From contig OZ025656.1 of NCBI GenBank assembly GCA_964019335.1, positions 370,001-434,000 of the forward strand: DNA of 64,000 nucleotides, given 5' to 3'. Both the position numbers and the translations under genes were made by a program. Origin of the DNA: Diplonema japonicum. Its lineage: Eukaryota > Euglenozoa > Diplonemea > Diplonemida > Diplonemidae. The notes beneath the pieces are model-generated. The model saw only the letters and a program-made list of their open reading frames with translations. It was not told the origin of the DNA and ran no database searches. Below are positions 15,643 through 24,540 of the stretch, piece after piece. Numbering within the stretch: the stretch's first letter is position 1; each line of letters starts with the position of its first letter.

Positions 15643-16955
15643 ATGTGCAAAACAACAGCAGCACAGCCCGGACGGGATGACTGGATTAAGAAGGTGGACA
15701 TGGCGAAGTTCGGGGAGGAGATGGAGTGCCTCGGGAAGAAACTAAGGAAGGAAGAAGGGAAGGTCGACCTGGATCACCTCAAGATGCTCGTCAACGTGTG
15801 CGACGCCCTACTAGTAGTCGGGCTCGCAACCCTCGGAATGTCCCCATGGACTGTTGTACCATGGGTGTGCCTTGGCGTGGCCATCACCATCCGATGGGCT
15901 GGTATTGCCCACCACGTCTCGCATGGTGGATACGTAAGATGTGACACAACCCAGTACCGAAGGGGGAATTTCGCATTGGGTGGTACAATTGCTCGATGCA
16001 GAGACTGGCTTGACTGGATGCTCCCCGAGGCGTGGGATGTCGAACATAACACTCTTCACCATTACTGCACAAACGAAAAAGACGATCCCGACTTCCCCCA
16101 AAGGAACTTCGAACCCGTCCGTGAAATGCCGGGACCATCCTGGAGAAAATGGATCGTCCTGCCCTTCGGGATGATGACATGGAAGTGGGGGTACTATGCA
16201 GTGAACACTTGGAAGCATCTCCTCCTCCAACACAACAAAAGGGACAACGTGAAGATCAGCAAGGAAGCTACAGAACGTGCTGAACACCCCCTTCTCATCT
16301 ACCAGATTTTCGGAAAGGCCGAGAAAGAACTTGCAAAGCCGTGGATGATGTTTTGGAGGGTCTTCGCACCTTACCTATTCATCAGGCTCATCGCTCCTGT
16401 TGTTTTCTTCTTCTACGTTGGTGGGTATGAAGCGGGCACCAACGCCATTATCAACCTCTGCCTTGCTGAAGCGTGGGCCAACCTTCATTCCTTTATCGTC
16501 ATTGTTCCCAACCATGCTGGTGAGGATATGTATTATTATGATACCCATGTTAAGCCCAACACTGCTACTTTTTACATGAGGCAGATTATTGCGTCTGCTA
16601 ATTATGTTACGGGGTCAGACCCTTCATACCCAGCGGTTATCAACGAGTTCATTGACTGCTCGCAGGGGTACCTCAACTATCAGATTGAGCACCATTGCTT
16701 TCCTAACATGTCGATGGTGAGCTATAGGAAGGCACAGCCCATCGTTAAGGTATGGAGTGGGGAAGGGGAAAAAAAAAAAAAAAAAAAAAAAAAAAGGAAA
16801 TTTGTGCGCGTCACGGTGTGCCTTACACTCAGGAGCCCATTTACATAAGAGTGTACAAGACCCTCAGAATCATCACCGGCGACGACTCCATGAGGTTGTT
16901 CCCCAAGGAGCTTGAAGTGCAGGCCGATCTTGGGGTTTCGATGGCAGCACATTAG
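15643..16955 (+). CDS. membrane fatty-acid desaturase (three His-box type)
   Basis: Exons 15643-16749 and 16797-16955 encode 421 aa. The three histidine boxes that bind the di-iron centre are present: HHVSH (about residue 90), HNTLHH (about 135) and QIEHH (about 346). Hydrophobic segments at about 50-90, 160-185 and 240-285 fit the multi-pass fold. The Q in the third box is typical of front-end/sphingolipid-type enzymes, but there is no N-terminal cytochrome b5 domain, so the electron donor must be separate. It introduces a double bond into an acyl chain in the ER or another membrane; substrate position is unknown. The 47-nt intron (GTATGGAGTGGGGAAGGGG, A-run, AG; 16750-16796) joins IVK to EICARHGVPY in frame; read-through would give a Lys-run instead. 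Confidence 0.9.
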
Positions 16956-17053
16956 GGAGGGTTTTTTGTTTTTGTACACACTTATGCACAGGCCCCCTTC
17001 CCATCATATTTTTGACTGGATTTCTTTTTTTTTTTCTCACAATAACAAGCCGT

Positions 17054-17089
<36 letters not shown>

Positions 17090-17403
17090 TTTAAATTCTT
17101 ATCTGATGATGTTCTTTTTTTCTTATCAATTTCCCCTCGTCTTTTTTTCTTTTTTTTTTCAAGGGTGGTCCTCGAGTGGGATTTGCCCTTAAACATCGCC
17201 TTTTTTTTTTTTCTTCTTCTCTTGTCTTCCCTGGGTTTTTTTTCAGTTTTACAGTGGCCTCCCCCTTGCGCACTGAGATTTTTAAATTTTATCGAATTCT
17301 TCCCCCTTTTAGAGGCTGTTTGGAAATGTATCGGTTTCCTTTCCAGCTTTTTTTTTATTTTATTTTTCTTTTTTTTCCATTTAGGGTAAAGGACAGGGTT
17401 TCC

Positions 17404-17434
<31 letters not shown>

Positions 17435-19462
17435 GCTACACACATCGAGGGGTACTTTAACGAACCGGATAGACGTACAAAAAAAAGAAAAATGAATTAA
17501 AAAAACAACAACGAGGATAGAAGTTCAAGAACAACCCCCTTATTTTTTTTTTCACTCCAAAATTGCAAAAATTCTCCTTCTCCTCTGCACGTACTGTCTC
17601 TTCACTTTGTTCTTCCTCTGCCCCGTGTGTGGCTGCCTTCTTGTTTCTTTTTTATTATTATTGGCAAATAAGGTTTCAACCCAACTCCCACTAAACCAAT
17701 ACTTTTTTTTTTCTCTAGAGGGAGGGGGAAGTATTGATTCTCAACTTCGTTTGCAAAATTGTTATTTTTTTGTGTGTTTCCTTTGGCGGGTGAATAAAAA
17801 TGATTCTATTTTATAGTTGATGTGCTGATGAGAGAAAAGAAAAAAAAGAAATTGACAAAACTTCCCTTTTTTTTTCAATCCGTTCGGCAAGCACAGATAT
17901 CTTACTTTTACCTTCAACCATTAACAGACTTACGATGGCCACTCTCTTTTTAAAAGATTTAAAAAAAAAAAAATAAGATGCGAAAGAAATATATTACGAA
18001 ATGAAGTAATCACCGCTTTTTGTTTTGTTAAAGAATATGTCCTACCCTGGTTTGTTAATGGTTGAAGAATATAGAATCATTTTTGAAATTAAAAAAAAAA
18101 AAAATGAGACATTTTTTTTCCCCCCTCCTTCTATTCAGGGAGGGGATGGGGAGGGGGGGAAGGGTAAAGAGGGAAAAAAAAAAAGAAATACTGTAAAACG
18201 AAAAACTCCCGGACGGAAAAATGTCCGAGTTTTTTTAGCGTCCGGGAATTTTTCCGTCCGGGAATTTTTTTTAGGTAAGGCCGTCAGGGGCCTGGTCCAC
18301 TACCACCTACATACTGGCCCGCAACCGCGCGAAGAAACCCCCAGGGTTCCCTTTCTGCATCTTTGTCTTCCCTTGCTGCCCCTGAGGCAATCAGCTTGTC
18401 GAGCCTTCGTGTGGCCTACTACCTTTCTTAATAGATGCCCAATATCCATCGGTCGAACCATGTAGGAATAGCAACGTCCAGTATTTCCGTCGAAGAAACT
18501 GGGGCTCTGTTGAACCTGTTCCCGCCAAGCTGCTTTCGGGGGTTTGTACTGGCCTTCTCGGCCCCGTGTAAGGAGTTTATCTCCTCCACCTCTCGGGGAT
18601 GAGCTGGCCGGAATAAAGCCCTTCCAGGCAAACGTGGTGGGAGCTGCTACCCCCCCTTAAGTAAAAAAACTTCTTCCCAGAAAAACTCCCGGACGGGAAA
18701 ATGTCCGGGTTTTTTTGGTGTCCGGGAGTTTTTCTGTCCGAGAATTTTTCCGTCCGACATTATTCGTTTTACAGTATCGAGAAAAAAATTAATTTATTTA
18801 AAAAAGACTTTTGTTTAAACAAATAGGGAAGAAGACAAGAATACGAAAAAAAACCACAAAGGGTTTTTTTTTTTATCTCTCTATTTTTTTTTTCTGCGAA
18901 TAAAAAAAAAAAGGAAAAGAAAAAAGAAACACAAAAGTAAACGAGAGACCAGGGGGGAAAATGTTGAAAAAAGAGAGAAAACTAAACAGTGCTTTAGTAT
19001 TACTCCCCCCCATTTTTTTTCCTTCCTTCTCTCTCTTTTTTTTTGTCTTTCTTTTCTTTTTCTGTTTTTTTTTTTTAATGCCTGGGAAAAAAAAAAAAAA
19101 AAAAACGAGCGAAATCTTTTTTTTAAAACAAAAAATGGTGTATTCTCCCTGACAATTTCTTCTTTTTATTCTTTTTTTTTCCCCCCTCCCAATACCCTCT
19201 CCTCTTTTTCCATATTTCTTTTATTCCCTTCTTTCTCGGCGTCCTTTCTTTTTTTTTTTAATTGCTAGCTGCTTTGCTGTCTCCATGCTCCGTGAGTAGG
19301 TCTCTCCCTCCTTTCTCTGTCTGCTGACAGTGATCTCCTCATTGTCGTCGTCGTTTTGTAGTGTAGTTCAAGTGGCAGCTCACGACGTTCTGTTTTGTAG
19401 CAAAAAAAAAAAAAAAAAAGCAAAAGTCTTTGTACACACAAAAAAAAAAAAAAAAAAAAAAA
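16956..19462. other. 2.5-kb intergenic region with inserted TIR element
   Basis: No convincing gene. Mostly homopolymer-rich sequence. It contains the 590-bp element at 18188-18777 and a motif (GGTGGTCCTCGAGTGGG...CCCTTAAACATCGCC, about 17164-17200) repeated near 49.48 kb. The last 60 nt (TTTTGTAG, A-run, then ...TACACAC and an A-run) are the probable 5' leader of the T-protein gene. Confidence 0.6.
18188..18777. mobile_element. 590-bp non-autonomous element with 15-bp perfect terminal inverted repeats
   Basis: ATACTGTAAAACGAA (18188-18202) is the exact reverse complement of TTCGTTTTACAGTAT (18763-18777). Just inside both ends is a ~36-bp motif, AAAAACTCCCGGACGG then AAAATGTCCG and a T-run (18201-18236 and 18681-18716), in direct orientation, followed by further CCGTCCGG/GTCCGGGA words. 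The ends contain TACTGTA/TACAGTA, like TA-targeting Tc1/mariner relatives. The 400-bp core is GC-richer than its surroundings and has no long open frame, so it would depend on another transposase. The classification is inference; the repeats are seen directly. Confidence 0.65.
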
Positions 19463-20602
19463 ATGAAGAAGGCACTTGCATCGCAGAGAAGGACGTTGCT
19501 GAGGACGCCGTTGTACGACTTCCACAAGGAGGCGGGATGCAAGTTTGTGGATTTCGCAGGGTACGAGATGCCTGTTCAGTACAACGGACAGGGTTTGGTG
19601 AAGGAGCACAAGGCAGTGAGGGAGGCAAGCGGTATATTCGACGTATCCCACATGGGGCAGTGGGTCATCCGCGGTGCCGACAGGGCAAGGTTCTTGGAAT
19701 GGGCCACACCCATCGACCTCGAGAAGCTTGACAACGGCACCGGCAGCCTCACCGTCATCACCGCCGCAGACGGTGGTATCATCGATGACACTGTAGTGGT
19801 GAAGAATGAAGGGGAATTCCACATGGTGGTCAACGCAGGGTGCCAGGACAAGGACTACCGTCACTTCGAGAGTCTCAAAGAGCAGTTCGACGGTGAGGTC
19901 TTCATAGAGAAGCTCGACAAAGGCTTGATCGCACTGCAGGGACCGCAGGCAATGGCACAACTCCAGAAACTAGGCGACGTTCCTAACATCCCTTTCATGG
20001 CACAGGCCACTGTGACCATTCTCGGTGAAGACATGACAGTAACACGCTGTGGGTACACCGGCGAGGATGGGTTCGAGATCAGCTGCTCTCTCGAGAAGAT
20101 CACAGAGCTTGCCGCTACACTTCACCAAAACGGTGTTGCCCTAGCAGGGCTTGGTGCAAGGGACACCCTCCGTCTCGAAGCCGGTCTGTGTCTTTACGGA
20201 AACGACATCACAGAGTCCACCACACCTATTGAAGCAAGCCTTGCATGGTTGATCTCTGCTAGGAGAAGGGAAGCCGCGAATTTCATGGGTGCTGACAGGA
20301 TCATGACCCACCTTAAAGCGAAGCCCAAGGAAGACGGTGCTTTCAAGCAGAAGAGGGTTTCCTTTGTGGTTTCCGGTCCTCCTGCTAGGCAGGGGTCTAA
20401 GATCTTTACAGAGGACGATAAGGAGGTGGGTGTAGTTACCTCTGGTACATTCAGCCCTACCCTTGGCACGAAGATCGCGATGGGTTACGTTAACCGAAAC
20501 CTTCAGAAGGCGGGCACCAAGCTCATGGTCGAGGTCCGTAACAAGCGCAACCCCATCGAAGTGGTTAAGGCGCCGTTTGTCCCTCACAATTACGCTAAGT
20601 AG
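19463..20602 (+). CDS. GCVT: aminomethyltransferase (glycine cleavage system T protein)
   Basis: 379 aa, close to the usual length. Characteristic stretches: TPLYDFHKEAGCKFVDFAGY near the N-terminus, SGIFDVSHMGQ, LIALQGPQA, CGYTGEDGFEI, GLGARDTLRLEAGLCLYGND and a C-terminal GTFSPTLG...IAMGYV. The enzyme transfers the C1 unit of aminomethyl-lipoyl H protein to tetrahydrofolate, in mitochondria. The basic N-terminus (MKKALASQRRTLLRTP) can act as a mitochondrial presequence. ATG 19463 follows an A-run directly; upstream in-frame residues are a Lys-run only. No intron. Confidence 0.95.
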   Translation: MKKALASQRRTLLRTPLYDFHKEAGCKFVDFAGYEMPVQYNGQGLVKEHKAVREASGIFDVSHMGQWVIRGADRARFLEWATPIDLEKLDNGTGSLTVITAADGGIIDDTVVVKNEGEFHMVVNAGCQDKDYRHFESLKEQFDGEVFIEKLDKGLIALQGPQAMAQLQKLGDVPNIPFMAQATVTILGEDMTVTRCGYTGEDGFEISCSLEKITELAATLHQNGVALAGLGARDTLRLEAGLCLYGNDITESTTPIEASLAWLISARRREAANFMGADRIMTHLKAKPKEDGAFKQKRVSFVVSGPPARQGSKIFTEDDKEVGVVTSGTFSPTLGTKIAMGYVNRNLQKAGTKLMVEVRNKRNPIEVVKAPFVPHNYAK

Positions 20603-21175
20603 AGGGGAGGAAGAGAAAAAGAGAAAACAAAAGAGGGGGGAAAAAAAAGAGAGAAAAAAAAAAGACGATAAGTTCCTTTTACAGGAGATATCTTTTTTTT
20701 TTTTTTGTTTCGTGAAAAATTCCCTCCCTTCCCTCCCCCGTTTTATCAGACCCATGGTTTGAAATGAAAGAAAAAAGGGGGGGGGTGAAAAAGAAATATG
20801 TATGAAGAAAGCAATATAAGTGTATCAATTGGCTCTTTTTTTTTATTGTGTGGGGGAAAAAAAAAATAATGGAGGCCTTATTTTTCTTTTTTTTTTCGGA
20901 GGTGTAACAAGCCCCAGCCCATCCCCAGGTGAGTAATGTGTGGAAGCCCTTTCTGTTGTGTTGACAATGAGCGGGCAGGGGCCGGACAGCGGAACAGGGG
21001 TCGTGACCCTGTGAAGCTTGACGGCCTTCACTGTCGTGAAACTACACAGGCAGAGGGGTTGCACGCATATTCGTCTACTTTAAAAAAAACTTTCATTTTT
21101 CCTCCGAGTACCCCCCACTATTTCCACCCCCTTCCTTTACCAACGAAAAAAAAAAACAGGAAACAAAAAAAAAAA
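20603..21175. other. intergenic with a GC-richer island
   Basis: Mostly A/G/T runs. About 20895-21075 is a GC-richer island, open in one frame from ATG 20936 and in frame with the next small gene. It reads cysteine-poor, unremarkable sequence and then Pro/Lys low complexity; it could be an upstream exon, an untranslated leader or a noncoding RNA. I cannot choose. Confidence 0.4.
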
Positions 21176-21406
21176 ATGCCTAGTGTTGCGGTTACCGTAT
21201 TGGCCATATTACACATCCTGGCCCTTGCGCTAGTCATTTGCATTGGTGGGTACTACTGCGTGACAGGAAGGATACCCACATGGCTGCAAACAGAGGAAGA
21301 GAAGAAAAAGGAGCAAGACGAAAAGGACGCGTATTTAGAAGCAGAGGTGGAACGTGCAGAGCGGAGTGGGGTTAGCGAAGTCCATAGGAGGATATCCGTA
21401 ACCTAA
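21176..21406 (+). CDS. small single-pass membrane protein
   Basis: 76 aa: a hydrophobic N-terminal segment (about residues 3-30, VAVTVLAILHILALALVICI) followed by a highly charged, Lys/Glu-rich helical tail. The start ATG lies right after an AACAGG-A-run leader. The shape (short TM helix plus charged helix) fits an accessory subunit of a membrane complex, e.g. in mitochondria, but I do not recognise the family. An in-frame open stretch continues upstream to 20936 but has a different, low-complexity composition. Confidence 0.55.
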   Translation: MPSVAVTVLAILHILALALVICIGGYYCVTGRIPTWLQTEEEKKKEQDEKDAYLEAEVERAERSGVSEVHRRISVT

Positions 21407-21482
21407 GTAGTAAGAAAGAGCAGTATTTAACACATTATTCACCCCCCTCCCCCCCATCTTCACAAGGCATCCCAACAGACCT

Positions 21483-22754
21483 ATGGGACCCCTTCCATGC
21501 ACAAGTTACGGTTTTGCCGATGCCGATGCTGACCTGCTGGAAGTGGCTCGCCTAGAGGCAAAGCTGCATCACCAAGAGGGACGGCTGCGGCTGCGACAAG
21601 AGGCAGTGAAAACACAGAATAATGATCCATGTGCCGTGTTAGGGTACAAACCCCTTAAGCTGCCTCTTAAACAAGTCTACCGCCAGTGCCACGAGGAGTT
21701 GGTGCAAGAAACTATCCAAGAACAGAACCTTGAGGCCGACCGCCTGACTGCAATTGCCGCAGAAGAGGAACAAGCCAGAAAGACCGAAGCGCAGCGGGCA
21801 CGTTTCAAGCAAGACACCCAGGAACGTGACACGGAACGGAAGAACAGAACACTTGACAAAATAACCCGAGACGAGGCTGCCGTGAGGGCCATGCGCAGGG
21901 GGGAGCAGGAGCAGGAGAAGAAGCCGGTCCACGCTGTCGAGGACCCTCAGCCTCAGGTCAGGGAACTCGAGAACCGCGTCGCGGAACTGCTCTACACCTG
22001 CAGCAAGAAACTGTCACCCCTAGAACTGCGGATACGCACGCTACGGAAGGAACGTGAGAAGGAAAGAGCACTACAAAAAACACTGCCCCCACCGCCGCCT
22101 TGCAAACATGCTCCCGAACCATCAGAAGAACTATTAGAAGAAAAAAGACCATCCCTCACCCACGTCAAGGCCCTGCTGAGCCTTGCCAATCCGGTGTGCC
22201 ACCCGTGGGCGCACTGTCTGTCTGGCGTGCAGTGCGAGGCATGGCCCACAACTGTGGGCCTGTGGCAGGGGCGTAAGAGGGTACCTCATAAAGTGAAGCA
22301 AGGCGTGAACACTTATAAGTGCAGGCAATGTGTGATGTTTTCTGACGAAGGGAGCAAGCACTGCCACCTGAGCAACCTATGGAAGGCATGTATCACCATC
22401 AAAGGCGAGCAATGGGACACAGTGGCGCACTACTACCATTCCATGAAGTACTCGGGGACGGAGTGGGAGGGTGTGGTCAAGGCAGCAGAGGATCCTCGTT
22501 CTGCGGCATCGATGGCTACACGCCCCTTCCGCCACGACTGGGCAGTCGTTAAGCTCCCCATCATGAGGGAGGCACTGCAGGCCAAGTACTCCCAACACAC
22601 AGACCTCGCCGCTCAACTTAGAAACACGCACCCCCGAACCCTGCTGTATGTAGGGCCCAGCGACGCGTACTGGGGGATCACACCCGATGGGCAGGGGTGC
22701 AACAAGGTAGGCACCATACTTCAGGATTTACGAAGCAGACTTATGTCTCGCTAG
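21483..22754 (+). CDS. coiled-coil protein with C-terminal NADAR domain
   Basis: 423 aa. Residues about 20-220 are charged and helical (Glu/Arg/Lys/Gln-rich coiled coil) with a CPPPP-like proline stretch at about 200. Residues about 270-423 resemble the NADAR (YbiA-like) fold: CHLSNLW, GEQWDTVAHYYHSMKY, AEDPRSAA, HDWAVVKLPIMREALQAKYS, a basic RTLLYVGPSDAYWGI and GCNKVGTILQDLR. NADAR proteins act on N-glycosidic bonds of ADP-ribose-type or riboflavin-pathway substrates; some remove ADP-ribose from DNA guanine. The usual Glu of the '(T/S)VEHYYQ' motif is Ala here, which may change or abolish catalysis. Two Cys pairs (CHPWAHC, CRQC) just before the domain could bind a metal. The NAD kinase gene follows 125 nt downstream. 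Confidence 0.75.
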   Translation: MGPLPCTSYGFADADADLLEVARLEAKLHHQEGRLRLRQEAVKTQNNDPCAVLGYKPLKLPLKQVYRQCHEELVQETIQEQNLEADRLTAIAAEEEQARKTEAQRARFKQDTQERDTERKNRTLDKITRDEAAVRAMRRGEQEQEKKPVHAVEDPQPQVRELENRVAELLYTCSKKLSPLELRIRTLRKEREKERALQKTLPPPPPCKHAPEPSEELLEEKRPSLTHVKALLSLANPVCHPWAHCLSGVQCEAWPTTVGLWQGRKRVPHKVKQGVNTYKCRQCVMFSDEGSKHCHLSNLWKACITIKGEQWDTVAHYYHSMKYSGTEWEGVVKAAEDPRSAASMATRPFRHDWAVVKLPIMREALQAKYSQHTDLAAQLRNTHPRTLLYVGPSDAYWGITPDGQGCNKVGTILQDLRSRLMSR

Positions 22755-22879
22755 TTGTACATTACACGTCCCTCATGGGCACCGCTCCTCCCCCCTTCTC
22801 CTTTTCATTTGTATCGTTCACCCTGTGTTGTAGTTTCTTTCTGAATGCCTCAATACCTCCAGGGCATATCCTTGCCAAG

Positions 22880-23959
22880 ATGAGAATCAGTTGGTTAGCA
22901 AAACGGTGGACCTCCGGAGTGCCCAAGAGGACCGGTACCGACTTTGTGGTAGGGCGCAGGGTATGTGTGGAATGGGAGGACTCGGACCCGTTGTTAAGAT
23001 TGCGGAGACGGGCAAAACTGAGGTGGGTGCAATCACCGGAGAAGATACTTGTGGTGAAGAAGTGGAAGTGCGCATCAACAACAAAGGCGGCATCCTTTGT
23101 GATCACGTGGCTCAAGGCAAGGGGGTTGGAAGTCCTTGTCGAGGAATCGTGTGTAGATGACTTCCCGAGCTTGGTTGTGAAAGGCACAAAATGCAATTCC
23201 TCTGAACAGATAGACCTTGTGGTTGTTCTTGGTGGCGACGGGACGCTCCTGCACGCGTCAAGGTTGTTCTCCACCCGCGCGCATGGCCCGCTTCCACCAT
23301 GCGTCACATTCGGGCTTGGTTCCTTGGGCTTCATGGCGAACTTTTCCTTCGATAAATGGACCGCGGTAATGGAGAAGATAATCAAAACAGAGACACACTT
23401 GCATGCTACTCTGAGAACCCGGCTCCTATGCGAGCTGAAAGATCAGAACCAAGAGGTCATCCATGCTCAGAAGGTTTTGAACGATCTAGTGGTTTGCCAG
23501 CCAACAGGGTCTGGAGGGATAGGGAAGTTTATGTTATTCATCGATAATCATTACATCACCCTGATAGAAGGTGATGGTGTCATTGTGAGCACGCCTTCGG
23601 GCAGCACGGGGTACAACATGTCATGTGGTGGTGCGATGGTGGCGCCCAGTGTGCCTGCTATTTTGTTGACCCCAGTTGCACCGTCGTCGTTGTCCTTCCG
23701 GCCTATTCTTATCAACGAGCAGTCTGTTGTCGAAATTGTGTTGCCTGGCAAGACACGGGCAAAGAGTGCACAAGGTGTTTGCGATGGTAGAAGAATTCCC
23801 GACCTCCTTCCTGGGCACCGCGTTTCTGTCACCACTTCAAAGTTCCCCCTTCCTGTTATCAATCTGCAACAGTTGGACCACGACTGGTTGGACGGCATCA
23901 CCAACAAGTTGAAATGGAATCAGCGTGGTGCCAGCCAAAGCGATGACGACTATTCTTAA
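22880..23959 (+). CDS. NADK: NAD kinase
   Basis: 359 aa. The signature LVVVLGGDGTLLHASRLF (about residues 112-130, GGDGT phosphate loop), the GSLGFMANF strand, the LNDLVV segment, and TPSGSTGYNMSCGGAMV with VAPSVPAILLTPVAPSSLSFRPI are all typical. The enzyme phosphorylates NAD+ to NADP+. The in-frame sequence before ATG 22880 lies in the 3' region of the previous gene and runs through pyrimidine-rich sequence with AGs (TTGTAG, CTCCAG) suited to a trans-splice acceptor, so the start is 22880. The N-terminus (MRISWLAKRWTSG) is basic and may be a mitochondrial presequence. Confidence 0.92.
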   Translation: MRISWLAKRWTSGVPKRTGTDFVVGRRVCVEWEDSDPLLRLRRRAKLRWVQSPEKILVVKKWKCASTTKAASFVITWLKARGLEVLVEESCVDDFPSLVVKGTKCNSSEQIDLVVVLGGDGTLLHASRLFSTRAHGPLPPCVTFGLGSLGFMANFSFDKWTAVMEKIIKTETHLHATLRTRLLCELKDQNQEVIHAQKVLNDLVVCQPTGSGGIGKFMLFIDNHYITLIEGDGVIVSTPSGSTGYNMSCGGAMVAPSVPAILLTPVAPSSLSFRPILINEQSVVEIVLPGKTRAKSAQGVCDGRRIPDLLPGHRVSVTTSKFPLPVINLQQLDHDWLDGITNKLKWNQRGASQSDDDYS

Positions 23960-24540
23960 GAAGAAAACCAAAAAAAAATAAAAAGTAAAAAACGTTTTCG
24001 TTTAAAAAAAGAAGAAAAAAAAAAGGTTTTTCCTTTCGGTTTCCATCTGTAAATGAATCGGGGGGGGGGGGGGGGGGGGGGAATACAAGTAAGAAAAAAT
24101 GGGGTGGGGTGGGGTTGGGGGAAACGTACCTGTTATGTTGTTTAGCGATTTTTCTTTCTTTTTTTTTTTTTTTATATATTACTGTAAAGCAAACAAATTC
24201 CGCAAAGAAAAAGGCCGAGAAAGGAAAACCGCCCGGAAATTTCAGTATTATCCCTTTTTTTTTTAAAAAATATTTTTTGTGCCCCATTCTTTTTTTTCTT
24301 TTCCCTACGGGTCGTTGCCAACAACTTCTCTCCATTTTTTTTTTTTTTTTTTTTTTTTTTCCCATAGTGATTTCTTTTTTCTATTGTTTCCACAGAAAAA
24401 AAAGCGGGTCAAAAAAAAAAAAAAAAGAAAAAGGTAGAAAAACGAAAAAAAACAAAAGAGGATTTTGTATTTTTTTCTTTGAAACCATCACTCTTTAGAA
24501 CACCGTTCACGAATTCTAAAGGAAAGAGGGGGGAAAAAAA
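23960..24540. other. intergenic, homopolymer-rich
   Basis: A ~21-base G-run near 24061, T- and A-runs, a word TATTACTGTAAAGC similar to the ends of the TIR element, and a sequence GGTCGTTGCCAACAACTTC with CATAGTGATTT that loosely resembles the motif shared by 2.32 and 6.58 kb. No gene. Confidence 0.55.

Noticed and set aside
22697-22879. Upstream extension of NAD kinase to 22697
   Set aside because: It overlaps the end of the NADAR gene and passes through the presumed acceptor region; composition is not protein-like.
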